Shown here: positions 31,853 to 41,391 of the stretch, piece after piece | Layout of the letters: every line of letters starts with the position of its first letter | Numbering within the stretch: position 1 is the first letter of the stretch | Translations under genes and position numbers: made by a program | From: Leptolyngbya cf. ectocarpi LEGE 11479 | GTDB lineage: Bacteria > Cyanobacteriota > Cyanobacteriia > Phormidesmidales > Phormidesmidaceae | DNA length: 46,798 nucleotides | Direction of reading: 5' to 3' | Assembly (NCBI RefSeq): GCF_015207065.1 | Contig: NZ_JADEXP010000008.1 | Span: 1-46,798 of the forward strand | The notes under the pieces: model-generated | Seen by the model: only the letters and a program-made list of their open reading frames with translations | The model's database searches: none | Told to the model about the DNA's origin: nothing

Positions 31853-34800
31853 CTACTGTGTAATCGGCAGGGTAATGGTGAATGTGGTGCCCTGGCCTAG
31901 GGTGGAGTCATGAGTAATGGTGCCACCATGGGTTTCGGTAATGATTTGATAGCTGATGGACAGCCCCAGACCGGTGCCTTTCCCGACAGGCTTAGTGGTG
32001 AAAAAAGGGTTGAACAGATGGTCGCTAACATGCTGAGCGATTCCAGGGCCATTGTCGACAACTGCGATCGCAATTGCCGGCGGAGTTAACTGCCCCAGCA
32101 ACCGGGTCCGAATTTGGATGGTGCTGGGTATGGCCTCCATCTGTTGCCAGGTGCGATCGCGATCGCGTTCCTCTAAGGCATCCACCGCATTGCTCAACAG
32201 ATTCATAAAGACCTGATTGAGCTGTCCGGCATAGCACTCGATCTGGGGCAGATCACCATACTCTTTGATCACCTGAATCTGAGGACGCCAGGGTTGAGCC
32301 CGCAGTCGCGTTTGCAAAATAGTCAGGGTGCTGTCAATACCGTCATGGAGATCCACCTGTTTAATATCCGCCTCATCCAATCGGGAAAACATCCGTAGAG
32401 ACTTGATAATTTCTCGAATGCGTTCAGTCCCCACTTCCATGGAGTGGAACAGTTTGGGTAAATCCTGTTTTAAAAACTCCAGCTCGATGCTGTCAATGGC
32501 AGTCTGAATAGCAGGATGTGTTTCGGGATAATGGTGCTGATAGCTGTCAATCAGATGAACTAGATCTTGGGTATAGTCCTTAGCATGGGTAAGATTGCCA
32601 TAGATAAAGCTCACCGGATTGTTAATCTCATGGGCCACCCCGGCCACCATCTGCCCGAGGCTAGACATTTTTTCGCTCTGAACCAGCTGGGACTGGGTTC
32701 TTTGTAGCTGGTTCAGCAGCACTTCTAGTTCCTGGGCTCGAGCCTGACTTTGAGCCAATAAATGCCCCTGCTGCAACGCAATTTCCAGCTGGGCCACAAC
32801 GGCTTTAAGCAGGTCTAATTCATCCTTTAGCCAGGGTCGGATCGTCTGGTGGTGGATACAAGAAATAATTCCAACTTGGCCACATTCCGCCCGAATCGGA
32901 AAAACTAACATGGATTTGTTTCCCAAGGCAGTCAGGACAGTTTTGACACCCTCATCATGAATCGTTGCCACATCATCTAACTGCAAAATTTCCTGATTTA
33001 ATATTCTCTCCGTGAGAAAGCCAAAACTGGTAGCGGCATGATGGCCGACAAGGCTAGGTAAATCAGCTCTCTGGACTTCTGTAATCACATCCCAATAAGA
33101 TTCATCAGCTGTTTCGACATACCAGGCAAAATGACAGCGATCCACCTCCAGAAAAGACTGAATTTCCCGCACGGTCGTGTTGAGAATGCGGTCAAGATTG
33201 AGGGATGTCCGAATCTGGTTAGCAATCTGGTTTAGGAGCTGCTCTCGCTGAGCCTGTTGCTGAATTTTCTCTGTAGAAGCAAGCAGCGCCTGCTCAACCT
33301 GCATACGCTCTATTTCGGCACCGGCCCTAGCCGCAAAAATCTCTAGAATAAATGTTTGCAGGTCTAAATCTTGCTCCATGGGCTCAGTATGGACAACGAA
33401 AAGGTAGCCCAAAAGCTTGCCACTGGGATTCAGTATGGGAGTGCCAAGATAGCTTTCTGCGTTGAGGGTAACAAGATCAGCATCGTTAGGAAAGAGTTGC
33501 TGGATAGAGTGGCTATAGCGACAAATCTGATGGGACTTCACAATGTTGAAGCATGGAGTACCTTCTAAGGAATATTGAAAGTTGTCACCAAAGTCAGAAT
33601 CGTTCCAAAAGGCTAAGGTTTGCCCCATGGGCTGATCGTCCTTATCAATGACCTTGGCAATAGTGGCACAGCGTACATCTAGGGCGATTGCCAAATGCTT
33701 AACGCAGGCTCGAAAAAAAGCTTCGCCCATTTGGGTAGCTGTTCCTCTGACGATGGAGCGAAAGGCCTGTTCTTGACGTTTACGTTCGGCTTCAAACTTA
33801 ACGCGTTGGGTGATGTCCCTCAGGGTGCATAGGGCGTGGGGTTTCCCTTGATAGGGATAGGGAAGACCTTTAATATCTAGCTCAATTAAACTACCGTCGC
33901 GATGGATGTTGGTTGTTTGTCCGCTAAAGGTACGCCCTGCCCTTACGGCTGCAATACATGTTTGATAGACATGTTGAGACTCTGGGTGAACATAGGTTTC
34001 AGAGGGTAGGGTGATAAATTCTTGGTAGGAGTAACCATGCATCTGATGGTATGCTGAGTTCGCTTCTAACAGTTCTCCTGTTTCCAGATTGAGAATCCCT
34101 AAACCGTCGGTCACCGTTTCAAAAATTTGCCGATACTGGGTTCTTTGCTGGCGTAACCGTTCTTCAGCCTGCTTGAGATCGCTAATATCTCGCATGACTG
34201 AAGATAGAAATTCTAGATGGTCGTCCTCATCTCGATGGGCCAAAATGACCTGAGAAACCGGGAAATCTTGTCCGCTCTGACTCCGCAGGCGCGATTCTCC
34301 TTGCCACATACCCGTTTGGATAGCGGTTGGAATGGCTTCAGATTCGATTTTTTTTAGGTTTTTGGGCGGATGACATTCTCGGATATTGACTCGCTCTAGA
34401 TCCTCTGGGGGAATCTCTAACGAAGTATGTCCAGCCTGGTTAAGATAAAGGTGGTTACCCTGAGCGTCACAAATACCAACAATATCGGGGGTGGCTTCTA
34501 GAATAGATAGCAGACGCTGCTGCTCTTTCTCAGCTTTTTTGCGATCGCTAATCTCAATCATTAACCCGTCCCAGAGGATGGCATCATCTGCTTCCTTTTC
34601 TGGTCGAGCAATAGTTTGCACCCATTTGAGTTTGCCGCTAGGAGTCATAATCCGATGTTCGTGGTGCAGGCCAGAAAGCGTGACGGCAGAGTCCTGAAGT
34701 GCCTGTTCTAGACCATCACAATCGCTAGGGTGAATTAACTGACAACACTGGAGAAAATCCTCCGGCTCCAGTTCATAGATATCGCGACAGCCCTCAGATA

Positions 34801-35497
34801 CATAGGGAAACGAGCGTGTGCCATCAGCCTCTATCCGAAATTGAAAAATCAGCCCCGGTAAATTGTCAGCCAACCGCTGCAATCGAGCTTTACTGGTTTG
34901 TAGTTCCTGGGTGCGAGCCTCCACCCGTTGCTCAAGCTGCTCATTAAGCTGCTTGAGCTGCTTCTCAGCCTCAATGCGCGCTGTAATTTCCTTAAATGTA
35001 CCTAGAATACCTACGACGGTACCTTGAGAATTATGTAGCGGAATTTTGTTGGTCTCCAGCCAATATTGGCTGCCATCAGCTTGGCGCTGAGGTTCGATAA
35101 TGCCTAGCTCGGGGCTATCTGACTCCATCACCCGGCGATCGCAGGTACGAAACCATTCTGCTTCTTCCAATTTCCATGGCAAATCAAAATCGGTTTTACC
35201 GATAATCTCTCCAGGCGAAGCAAGACCTGCCACCTTACTAAACTGTTGGTTACAGCCAAGATAAACAGAATTGCGATCTTTCCAGAATGCGGCTTCTGGC
35301 ATGTTATCCAGGACTAGATATAATGACTGCTCAGGCAGTGGCGTTTGGGGATTTTTTAACTGCTGGCGAACAAACTGAAGTTCTTGGGTTGTCTGCTGGT
35401 GTGCCTTCTGAGCCGCCGCTAATTGGTTCTGAAGCAGACGGTTATCGGCTTCTAGCTCAGCCATTCGTTTCTGATAATTGTGTAAGTCTTTATCCAT
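31853..35497 (-). CDS. Multi-PAS/GAF sensor histidine kinase
   Basis: A 1214-residue soluble kinase. Order: coiled coil (1-50), PAS1 (57-175), coiled coil (175-205), PAS2 (205-322), PAS3 (330-443), PAS4 (455-570), GAF1 (585-730), GAF2 (755-910), coiled coil (912-945), HisKA with phospho-acceptor His956 in GVAHEINNP, and HATPase (1085-1214) with the N-box around Asn1103, DNGPGI (1148-1153) and GKGTGLGLS (1172-1180). There is no membrane span or receiver domain, so it is a cytoplasmic hybrid-free sensor. GAF domains lack an obvious bilin Cys motif. No response regulator adjoins it. HIP1 sites lie inside, marking long residence. Confidence 0.93.
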   Translation of the reverse strand: MDKDLHNYQKRMAELEADNRLLQNQLAAAQKAHQQTTQELQFVRQQLKNPQTPLPEQSLYLVLDNMPEAAFWKDRNSVYLGCNQQFSKVAGLASPGEIIGKTDFDLPWKLEEAEWFRTCDRRVMESDSPELGIIEPQRQADGSQYWLETNKIPLHNSQGTVVGILGTFKEITARIEAEKQLKQLNEQLEQRVEARTQELQTSKARLQRLADNLPGLIFQFRIEADGTRSFPYVSEGCRDIYELEPEDFLQCCQLIHPSDCDGLEQALQDSAVTLSGLHHEHRIMTPSGKLKWVQTIARPEKEADDAILWDGLMIEISDRKKAEKEQQRLLSILEATPDIVGICDAQGNHLYLNQAGHTSLEIPPEDLERVNIRECHPPKNLKKIESEAIPTAIQTGMWQGESRLRSQSGQDFPVSQVILAHRDEDDHLEFLSSVMRDISDLKQAEERLRQQRTQYRQIFETVTDGLGILNLETGELLEANSAYHQMHGYSYQEFITLPSETYVHPESQHVYQTCIAAVRAGRTFSGQTTNIHRDGSLIELDIKGLPYPYQGKPHALCTLRDITQRVKFEAERKRQEQAFRSIVRGTATQMGEAFFRACVKHLAIALDVRCATIAKVIDKDDQPMGQTLAFWNDSDFGDNFQYSLEGTPCFNIVKSHQICRYSHSIQQLFPNDADLVTLNAESYLGTPILNPSGKLLGYLFVVHTEPMEQDLDLQTFILEIFAARAGAEIERMQVEQALLASTEKIQQQAQREQLLNQIANQIRTSLNLDRILNTTVREIQSFLEVDRCHFAWYVETADESYWDVITEVQRADLPSLVGHHAATSFGFLTERILNQEILQLDDVATIHDEGVKTVLTALGNKSMLVFPIRAECGQVGIISCIHHQTIRPWLKDELDLLKAVVAQLEIALQQGHLLAQSQARAQELEVLLNQLQRTQSQLVQSEKMSSLGQMVAGVAHEINNPVSFIYGNLTHAKDYTQDLVHLIDSYQHHYPETHPAIQTAIDSIELEFLKQDLPKLFHSMEVGTERIREIIKSLRMFSRLDEADIKQVDLHDGIDSTLTILQTRLRAQPWRPQIQVIKEYGDLPQIECYAGQLNQVFMNLLSNAVDALEERDRDRTWQQMEAIPSTIQIRTRLLGQLTPPAIAIAVVDNGPGIAQHVSDHLFNPFFTTKPVGKGTGLGLSISYQIITETHGGTITHDSTLGQGTTFTITLPITQ

Positions 35498-35729
35498 CAG
35501 CGTTTTGAATGGTTGATAGAGCAGTGGTAGAGCTAATTGTTGAATAAATAGATCATCTGATAGATCTTACCGTTGCCAATTTTTGACTGTCGTAGAATTT
35601 ATAGTAGTTTGAACTACGATGGCGCGATTATGGCAGACCATAGGCCTCAGTAAGGTATACGTTAGTATTCACACTGTCCTGATAGTGATTCGCTATATTG
35701 ACGCAAATGTTAAGGGGGCTGTAAATATA

Positions 35730-36530
35730 ATGGCTGTAGATACCCAGCTAGACAATGTAGGTGCAGCCGCTATTTATGAACGCTTGGGTCAGACTCAACG
35801 ACAGCAGGTCAGCGATGGGACCGAGACCGCGTTACTAACAGGGACCAAACAGCTAGTGCTGGTGTGGCCGCAGCTAGGCGACTTTGACAGTTTGGAATAT
35901 GCCTGGTGGCTGCGACGAGAGGCTGATGTGCTCGCGGCATCAGGCTTAACGGTGCGAGCTGTGGGCATTGGCGATCGCAACTCGGGCAAGGCCTTTTGTG
36001 CCTACACCGGTTTTCCTGAAGAATCGCTATTGCTGGATCCAGACGGTGTACTACACCAGGAATTGGGCCTTTATCCGGGATTGACCCTATCGGTACCCGG
36101 CTTTAATCAGCGTCAAAATGCCTGGCTAAACCTATTGCTGATGTGTGCGGGCATTGGCAGTCCTGGTACATTGACAGAGGTTTTTCGTGGCTATCTGGGC
36201 GATCGCAAGGCTCCTCAGCTGATTGAGGATGATGAAATCGTGCAGGCAACACCATTGCCGCCGATCAAAGGAGAATTTTTCAAACGAGCTGGAGGTAAAG
36301 GATTTCAGCGGCCCTTTGAGCTGGCCACATTGCGGCTGCGGAACATGGCAGAGGTATTGGGCAAGTGGACCACCTACGTACCGGAGGTGAAGCACATTAC
36401 CCAGCGGGGAGCGACCTATGTGATTGTCAATGGTGAAGTGGTTTATCAGCATTGCGATCGCAACATTCTGGGTTTTGCGACCAATATGAGTCGTCCACTG
36501 TCATTTTTAGACGAGTTAGATCTGGCTTAG
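35730..36530 (+). CDS. PRXL2/AhpC-TSA-like protein lacking the redox motif
   Basis: A 266-residue thioredoxin-fold protein of the peroxiredoxin-like (PRXL2, AhpC/TSA-like) group. The GKAFCAYTGFPEESLLLDPDGVLHQELGLYPG block is a hallmark. However, the place where relatives have a CxxC (after the first strand, LVLVWPQLGDFDSLEYAWWL) has no cysteine, so no peroxidatic or resolving Cys remains there. A role as reductase is doubtful; it may be structural or bind a partner. ATG 35730 gives a normal start; upstream TTG or ATG codons (from 35619) only add hydrophobic non-homologous residues. A palindromic terminator follows. Confidence 0.75.
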   Translation: MAVDTQLDNVGAAAIYERLGQTQRQQVSDGTETALLTGTKQLVLVWPQLGDFDSLEYAWWLRREADVLAASGLTVRAVGIGDRNSGKAFCAYTGFPEESLLLDPDGVLHQELGLYPGLTLSVPGFNQRQNAWLNLLLMCAGIGSPGTLTEVFRGYLGDRKAPQLIEDDEIVQATPLPPIKGEFFKRAGGKGFQRPFELATLRLRNMAEVLGKWTTYVPEVKHITQRGATYVIVNGEVVYQHCDRNILGFATNMSRPLSFLDELDLA

Positions 36531-36549
36531 GTGCTCTGCCTTAGAGGCA

Positions 36550-36577
36550 AGTGTGCTGTGCGATCGCACAGCACACT
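36550..36577. terminator. HIP1-centred 28-bp perfect palindrome
   Basis: AGTGTGCTGTGCGA (36550-36563) is followed by its exact reverse complement (36564-36577), with TGCGATCGCA at the centre. It lies 20 bases after the PRXL2-like stop and two bases from the orthocaspase stop, so it can end both convergent transcripts. Confidence 0.7.
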
Positions 36578-36579
36578 GG

Positions 36580-38853
36580 TCAGTTTGCCATAGCCTCCAC
36601 CTCAATGATGGTTGAAAAAGCTGCTATTGAACTGTTATCAACGGCAGTCGCGGTTGTATCCAGACTCTCGACAAAAAAGCTGGCCCCACTACGAGACATC
36701 GTATTAATGTCCCCCAGTAGCTCGCTGAGTACGTCTAAACTCTCATCTTCATTCATCGATACATAGCCACGGCTTTGACCACGGCTTCTGGCAATGGTCT
36801 GTAGCCCCCGCAAGGCATTACGCAATGACTGAGTACTCACCAACGTTAACAGCTCCACATAGCCAGCCCCGCTGACCATAAAGCGCACCTGATCCTCCGG
36901 TCGAGGAATCTCCAATGAACCATTAGGATCAATTCGGGCCGCATCATCTGGGGCATCCCAGTTGACTGGATATACCACCGTCATTTTCCCTGTACTACTA
37001 ATGGCAATACAGCTAAGAAATAAAGCCTGCTGAGAGTTTTGATTCTCCATGCGGATTTTTAACTCCTCATTGGCCCTAAAAGACTGAGTTGTCGAAAATG
37101 CCCGATTGCCCCGCTCGACAATCGGTAGCGGTGGCCTGTTTCCACTGACCGCAAAAATCTCTCCACTAACCTGTAGTTCTGACGAGGTGGACGCGAGGGA
37201 TTTCAAAACCAGGCTCGCCAATAATCGTTTTAGTCGGGGTCTGAGTCGACTGACGGCGGCGGTCGCCGATTCATTGACGCGACCGTAGGAAGCAGGCACC
37301 GGTTCTAAATTGGATGGACGAAATAGGGCAATACTGCCCACAGGGGGCATCTCAATCGTACTGTCCAACTCTTGTCGAAGCTGTTGAGCCGCCGCCGCCG
37401 TCATCCGACCGATTAAAAAATCAAAGGCCGTTGCCGTGGTATTGGTCACAGCCTGAGCCACAATGCGGCTGATATTGTTTTGGGACACCAGAGCCTGATT
37501 GAGCGCGGAAACCGTAGCATTAACATCAGTCCCCAGGGACCGATCCACACCAATTTTGAGGACCGGGTTGGCGGGTAAGCCCACCAGCTTTTCGCGCAGC
37601 AGCATCCCCGGTTTTAGGGAACCAGCTGCACTGGCTTTACCATTAGCAATCAGCCCAGACCGCGATGTTTGCACAATTTCCCCTACAGGAATTCCCCGAT
37701 CAAGGACGGTAAAGACCGCTTGATTCCCCGCCGCATCTAAGTACTGGGGCGACACACCACCCAGCCAAAACTCTACTTGAGCCCCGGTGGATGGATTGGC
37801 GCTATGACCGGCAACATGGGTAATCACCGCTTCAGCCGGTGACGACACAGGCCCTGTAAAATAGAGAGGTTTTTGAGCGTTGCCACTATTGGGGGCCGCC
37901 TCAAACTGGGGAACCTGGCCATGGTCCTGCTGGCGAGCAGCGGCAGCGGTACTACGCACCAGGTTGGCTTGCACAGTGGCGGCTGGGGTACGGCTGGGTA
38001 GCTGCCACAAATATCGCGTCAGCAAATAGGTAAACGCGCCAGCATAAAACCCATTAAAGGCCATATCCAAAGCCGTCTCATTCCGACTGGCAGACCCGAG
38101 GGCGATGCCCTTAGCAATTCCCTGGGCGCGACGACGCTGAAACTCATCAAAGGACAGGCCTAACTCAGCCATGAGTTCCTGCTGATAGGTGTACTCGGCT
38201 TCATTAGCCAGCAGGTCTCTGCCATCTAGGTCAGACCGCATCGGAGCTGCTCGCACCAGCGTATTTCCCCGAAATCCGCCCCCTGAGTAACAGCTATCCA
38301 ACACCATGGTCAAATTTTCGGTTCGGATGGATGCCATCAGCAAGAACAGTGTGCGGCTAGTAATGTGATTGACGACATTACTGTCCTGGTTCGCATCCAT
38401 CGGTACCAAAGTACCCATTAGGGGATTTTCTGGATTGAGGGGATCTCGATCGGCAACGCGCGAGCCGTGGCCAGAATAGTGGAAAACGACTACATCACCA
38501 GGTTTAGCCTGGTCAATTAGATGCTCTTTAAAGACCCGTAAAATGGTCTCGCGGTTAGGTGATAATGCCTCTCCAGAGGCCACTCGAACAATATCATTCG
38601 GATTGAAGCCAAACCGATTGACCAGTAGCTCGTACTGCAGATCAATATCGGTTACACATCCCCGTAAATTACTGGATAAAAGGGGATAGTCGTTGATGCC
38701 CACCAACAGGGCCAACTTGCGCGGGGTACTTTGGCCGAGCACTTGCCCATAGTCTTGAATTTGGGCTAGCAGATCTAGCTGACTTAACCCTAGGGTAGCG
38801 AGGGTGGAGCCAGTAAATTGGAGGAAGTGGCGGCGCGAGGGAACGTGGGACAT
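36580..38853 (-). CDS. Orthocaspase (caspase family peptidase, C14) with Tat signal
   Basis: A 757-residue protein. The start (SRRHFLQFTGSTLATLGLS) is a twin-arginine export signal, so it acts outside the cytoplasm. The caspase p20-like domain covers about 44-330: KLALLVGINDYP, VVVFHYSGHGSR with His129, and TMVLDSCYSGGGF with Cys188. This is a complete His-Cys dyad. The remaining about 430 residues are beta-rich and resemble the C-terminal extension common in cyanobacterial orthocaspases. These enzymes cut after Arg or Lys. ATG 38853 is chosen because it puts the twin arginine near the N-terminus; ATG 38895 would add 14 residues. Confidence 0.92.
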   Translation of the reverse strand: MSHVPSRRHFLQFTGSTLATLGLSQLDLLAQIQDYGQVLGQSTPRKLALLVGINDYPLLSSNLRGCVTDIDLQYELLVNRFGFNPNDIVRVASGEALSPNRETILRVFKEHLIDQAKPGDVVVFHYSGHGSRVADRDPLNPENPLMGTLVPMDANQDSNVVNHITSRTLFLLMASIRTENLTMVLDSCYSGGGFRGNTLVRAAPMRSDLDGRDLLANEAEYTYQQELMAELGLSFDEFQRRRAQGIAKGIALGSASRNETALDMAFNGFYAGAFTYLLTRYLWQLPSRTPAATVQANLVRSTAAAARQQDHGQVPQFEAAPNSGNAQKPLYFTGPVSSPAEAVITHVAGHSANPSTGAQVEFWLGGVSPQYLDAAGNQAVFTVLDRGIPVGEIVQTSRSGLIANGKASAAGSLKPGMLLREKLVGLPANPVLKIGVDRSLGTDVNATVSALNQALVSQNNISRIVAQAVTNTTATAFDFLIGRMTAAAAQQLRQELDSTIEMPPVGSIALFRPSNLEPVPASYGRVNESATAAVSRLRPRLKRLLASLVLKSLASTSSELQVSGEIFAVSGNRPPLPIVERGNRAFSTTQSFRANEELKIRMENQNSQQALFLSCIAISSTGKMTVVYPVNWDAPDDAARIDPNGSLEIPRPEDQVRFMVSGAGYVELLTLVSTQSLRNALRGLQTIARSRGQSRGYVSMNEDESLDVLSELLGDINTMSRSGASFFVESLDTTATAVDNSSIAAFSTIIEVEAMAN

Positions 38854-38888
38854 GGAGACAGTCTCCAAGGATGGTTTGGTAGGTAGAT

Positions 38889-39331
38889 GAAACAAGCCTA
38901 GCGGCAGGGGTGGCCCATGAAATTAACAATTCCCTCGGCTTTGTCGGTGGCAATGTGTCTGAGCTACAGCTATCGCTCAAAGATATGACTGACTATATCC
39001 AGCTATTCGAGCGTACCTTCTCTGCACCTGGAGCTACGGTGTATGCACATCTAGAAGATTGAGCTGGAAAGTGGTTCTAACTCCTGCATTACCCCTCATC
39101 CTAAATCCTTCTCCCTGGGGGAGAAGGACTTTGAGTCTAGCTCCCCTTTTCCCTCAGGGAGAAGGGGCTGGGGGATGAGGGCTCGAAGCTTTGAGCTTAC
39201 TTTTCGATTTGTGTGTACACCGCAGCGCACCTGGAGAGAAAATCACCACCGAAAAACACGGTGGCCACCTGAGCGTCTATTCTGAGCTAGATCAAGGGAC
39301 CGAATTCTCAATCCGTTTGCCGGTTAAGTAA
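38889..39331 (+). pseudogene. Eroded histidine kinase gene
   Basis: Two separate stretches on the plus strand read as kinase. 38889-39062 gives a HisKA dimerisation part (SLAAGVAHEINNSLGFVGGN, with His) ending in a stop. 39236-39331 gives the very end of an HATPase (TTEKHGGHLSVYSELDQGTEF) and a normal stop. The ATP-binding middle and N-terminal sensor are missing, and an inverted repeat element lies between. A ten-base direct repeat GCACCTGGAG flanks the gap (39024 and 39227). The remnant starts just upstream of the divergent orthocaspase gene. It cannot be functional. Confidence 0.75.
39092..39181. repeat. About 90-bp inverted-repeat element (MITE/REP-like)
   Basis: CCCTCATCC at 39093-39101 is inverted to GGATGAGGG at 39173-39181. 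Inside are GGGAGAAGG-type arms that can fold into a long imperfect hairpin. It lies within the eroded kinase. A partial relative is at 13764-13794. Such C-rich elements are common in cyanobacterial intergenic DNA. Confidence 0.6.
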
Positions 39332-39354
39332 CGTTTAGGCAACTAGATCAACCG

Positions 39355-39397
39355 GCTTTAGCCAGCGGATGGAGCATACGCTACCGCTGGCTAAAGC
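39355..39397 (-). terminator. Hairpin downstream of pgi
   Basis: GCTTTAGCCAGCGG (39355-39368) pairs with CCGCTGGCTAAAGC (39384-39397). A near copy of the right arm follows at 39401-39414. It is 20 bases past the pgi stop on the minus strand. There is no T-run, so termination efficiency is uncertain. Confidence 0.55.
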
Positions 39398-39416
39398 TAC
39401 CCGCTGGTTAAAGCTC

Positions 39417-41003
39417 CTACCGAGCCATCACCCGCATCGTGCCAGGATTCCCCGCATTGCCATCAATTGCCACCAGGCGACCGTTAGCATCCAGATGTCG
39501 CACAATTTTGTAAATATCCTCAGCGGCATCAGGACGACCAACTTTGTCAGCGACTTCTGCCAGAGTTAAAGAGCCACCGGTTTTACCCAGTACATCCACC
39601 ACCATGTTTTGCAGATTGAGAATGCTGGCCGCTGCTTTTTTACCCGCTTCCACACCCGGCTGGTGATAGGCGTTAATGTTGACCACTGCAGCATACAAGC
39701 TGACTGCACGCTCATAGAGGGCAATCAGGGCACCCACAATCATCGGTGTCACTTCGGGGATAGTGATAGTAATTGACTGACGCTTATTCTCAAACAGGGC
39801 CTTGCGAGTCCCCTGTAAAAAGCCCGAGAGATAGTCACCGGAGGTGACACCGGGGTCAATCTCGGTGGAACTGCCTTCACGATCTTTAAGAACCTCGATC
39901 AGGGTCACAAAAAAGTTATTCACCCCCTCGCGCAGCTGCTGTACGTAGGCATGCTGGTCAGTCGAGCCCTTGTTACCGTAGACCGCAATCCCCTGAAACA
40001 CCTTGTTGCCATCGAGATCGGTTTCTTTCCCCAGTGATTCCATAATCAGCTGCTGCAAATAGCGGCTAAAGAGCAACAGACTATCCTTATAGGGCAAAAT
40101 CACCATGTCCTTTTCACCCTGGCCATTACCGGTGTGGTACCAGGCTAGGGCCATGAGGGCGGCTGGATTATTGCGCAGATCGGGCACCCGTGTAGCGGCG
40201 TCCATCTGCTTGGCGCCAGCCAGAATGGCACGAATGTCGATACCCTGCAGAGCTGCCGGCAGCAAACCCACCGAAGATAGCTCCGATGTGCGCCCACCGA
40301 CCCAGTCTTGCATGGGGAACATGGCCAACCAACCATCAGCTTTGGCCACTTTATCGAGCTTGCTATCCCGACCCGTGGTCGCCACCGCATATTTCGAAAA
40401 GTCTAGACCCCGCTTTTCATAGGCAGCCTTGACCTCTAACATACCGTTGCGGGTTTCTGGAGTGCCCCCAGACTTGGAAATCACCAATACCAGGGTGGTC
40501 TTCAGCCGATCGCCCAGCTTAGCCAGGATCTTGTCCACACCGGCTGGGTCTGTATTATCAATAAAGTTAATATTCAACGGTGGATTGACTGGACCAATGG
40601 CTTCAGCCACAAACTCCGGACCTAGGGCTGAGCCGCCGATGCCAATGGATAGAATATCGGTAAAACGCTCTTCATCAGGGGGAGTAATAGTGGCTGTATG
40701 AATCTGCTGAGTAAAATTTTCTATATCTCGTAGGGTGTTAACAATTTCACTGCGCAGGTCATCGTTGGGGGCAAGGTCCGGATCCCTGAGCCAGTAATGA
40801 CCCACCATGCGGTTTTCATCAGGGTTTGCGATCGCGCCCTTTTCCAATGCATCTACCGATGCAAATGCCTTTGCAAATTGAGGCGTCAGATCAGCCACAA
40901 AGGCATCATCGAACGTTACCCGACTGACATCCAAGTAGATTCCTAGCTCCTCATTGTAATAAAGCCAGTCTTGATATCGTTGCCACAATGCAGTCGCATC
41001 CAT
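39417..41003 (-). CDS. pgi: Glucose-6-phosphate isomerase
   Basis: 528 residues, the expected length for cyanobacterial Pgi. It interconverts glucose-6-phosphate and fructose-6-phosphate for glycolysis, the oxidative pentose phosphate cycle and glycogen metabolism. Landmarks are [32 protein letters not shown] (phosphate binding), [18 protein letters not shown], a catalytic Glu/His region in [17 protein letters not shown], and the C-terminal helix with the conserved Lys region of [10 protein letters not shown]. It has a single-gene layout with a terminator-like hairpin after it. ATG 41003 is the natural start. Confidence 0.97.
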   Translation of the reverse strand: MDATALWQRYQDWLYYNEELGIYLDVSRVTFDDAFVADLTPQFAKAFASVDALEKGAIANPDENRMVGHYWLRDPDLAPNDDLRSEIVNTLRDIENFTQQIHTATITPPDEERFTDILSIGIGGSALGPEFVAEAIGPVNPPLNINFIDNTDPAGVDKILAKLGDRLKTTLVLVISKSGGTPETRNGMLEVKAAYEKRGLDFSKYAVATTGRDSKLDKVAKADGWLAMFPMQDWVGGRTSELSSVGLLPAALQGIDIRAILAGAKQMDAATRVPDLRNNPAALMALAWYHTGNGQGEKDMVILPYKDSLLLFSRYLQQLIMESLGKETDLDGNKVFQGIAVYGNKGSTDQHAYVQQLREGVNNFFVTLIEVLKDREGSSTEIDPGVTSGDYLSGFLQGTRKALFENKRQSITITIPEVTPMIVGALIALYERAVSLYAAVVNINAYHQPGVEAGKKAAASILNLQNMVVDVLGKTGGSLTLAEVADKVGRPDAAEDIYKIVRHLDANGRLVAIDGNAGNPGTMRVMAR

Positions 41004-41327
41004 AGTTACCTCTCTAGGGCTGCCAATTTTTTTGTCACTAAATCATAGTCACATTCAGCACTGATATTTTTCGTATTAGAAAACTCAGAGTTTGTAACCC
41101 GAATGTGTGTTATGCCATTAATCTCAATGCGCTAAGTTTTAATGCACCCAGCCAATGCACCAAGCAATGTACCGATCTGTCAGTGTAGTGATCATTTCTC
41201 CCCAGGACACCAAAATTCTTGAAGGATTTCAGGATTCGTTGTGGAAATACTCAACGGTTTAACACCCTGGTTTATTCTTGCTTTGTCTTTCGTTGGTAAA
41301 ATTTCTTTAGTAAAATTGTAATGATTG
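41004..41327. other. Divergent intergenic region pgi/ccsB
   Basis: Holds both promoters, presumably. AT-rich stretches (41290-41325) occur, but no confident hexamer pair can be assigned. No gene is visible. Confidence 0.5.
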
Positions 41328-41365
41328 TCACACTAATGGCTGTCATATGACAGCCATTAGTGTGA
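41328..41365. promoter_or_regulatory. 38-bp perfect palindrome upstream of ccsB
   Basis: TCACACTAATGGCTGTCAT (41328-41346) is followed directly by its exact reverse complement (41347-41365) with no loop. It ends 26 bases before the ccsB ATG. In a divergent region it cannot be a normal gene-end terminator; an operator or a strong leader structure is possible. Confidence 0.6.
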
Positions 41366-41391
41366 TTTGCAGGTCCCATCATCACCTTCTA

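Noticed and set aside
35619-35729. Longer PRXL2-like protein from ATG 35619
   Set aside because: Added residues are unlike the family, and the region looks like a promoter/leader.
38669-38980. Open frame across the start of the orthocaspase
   Set aside because: It is a shadow of the orthocaspase gene in another frame and has no motif of its own.
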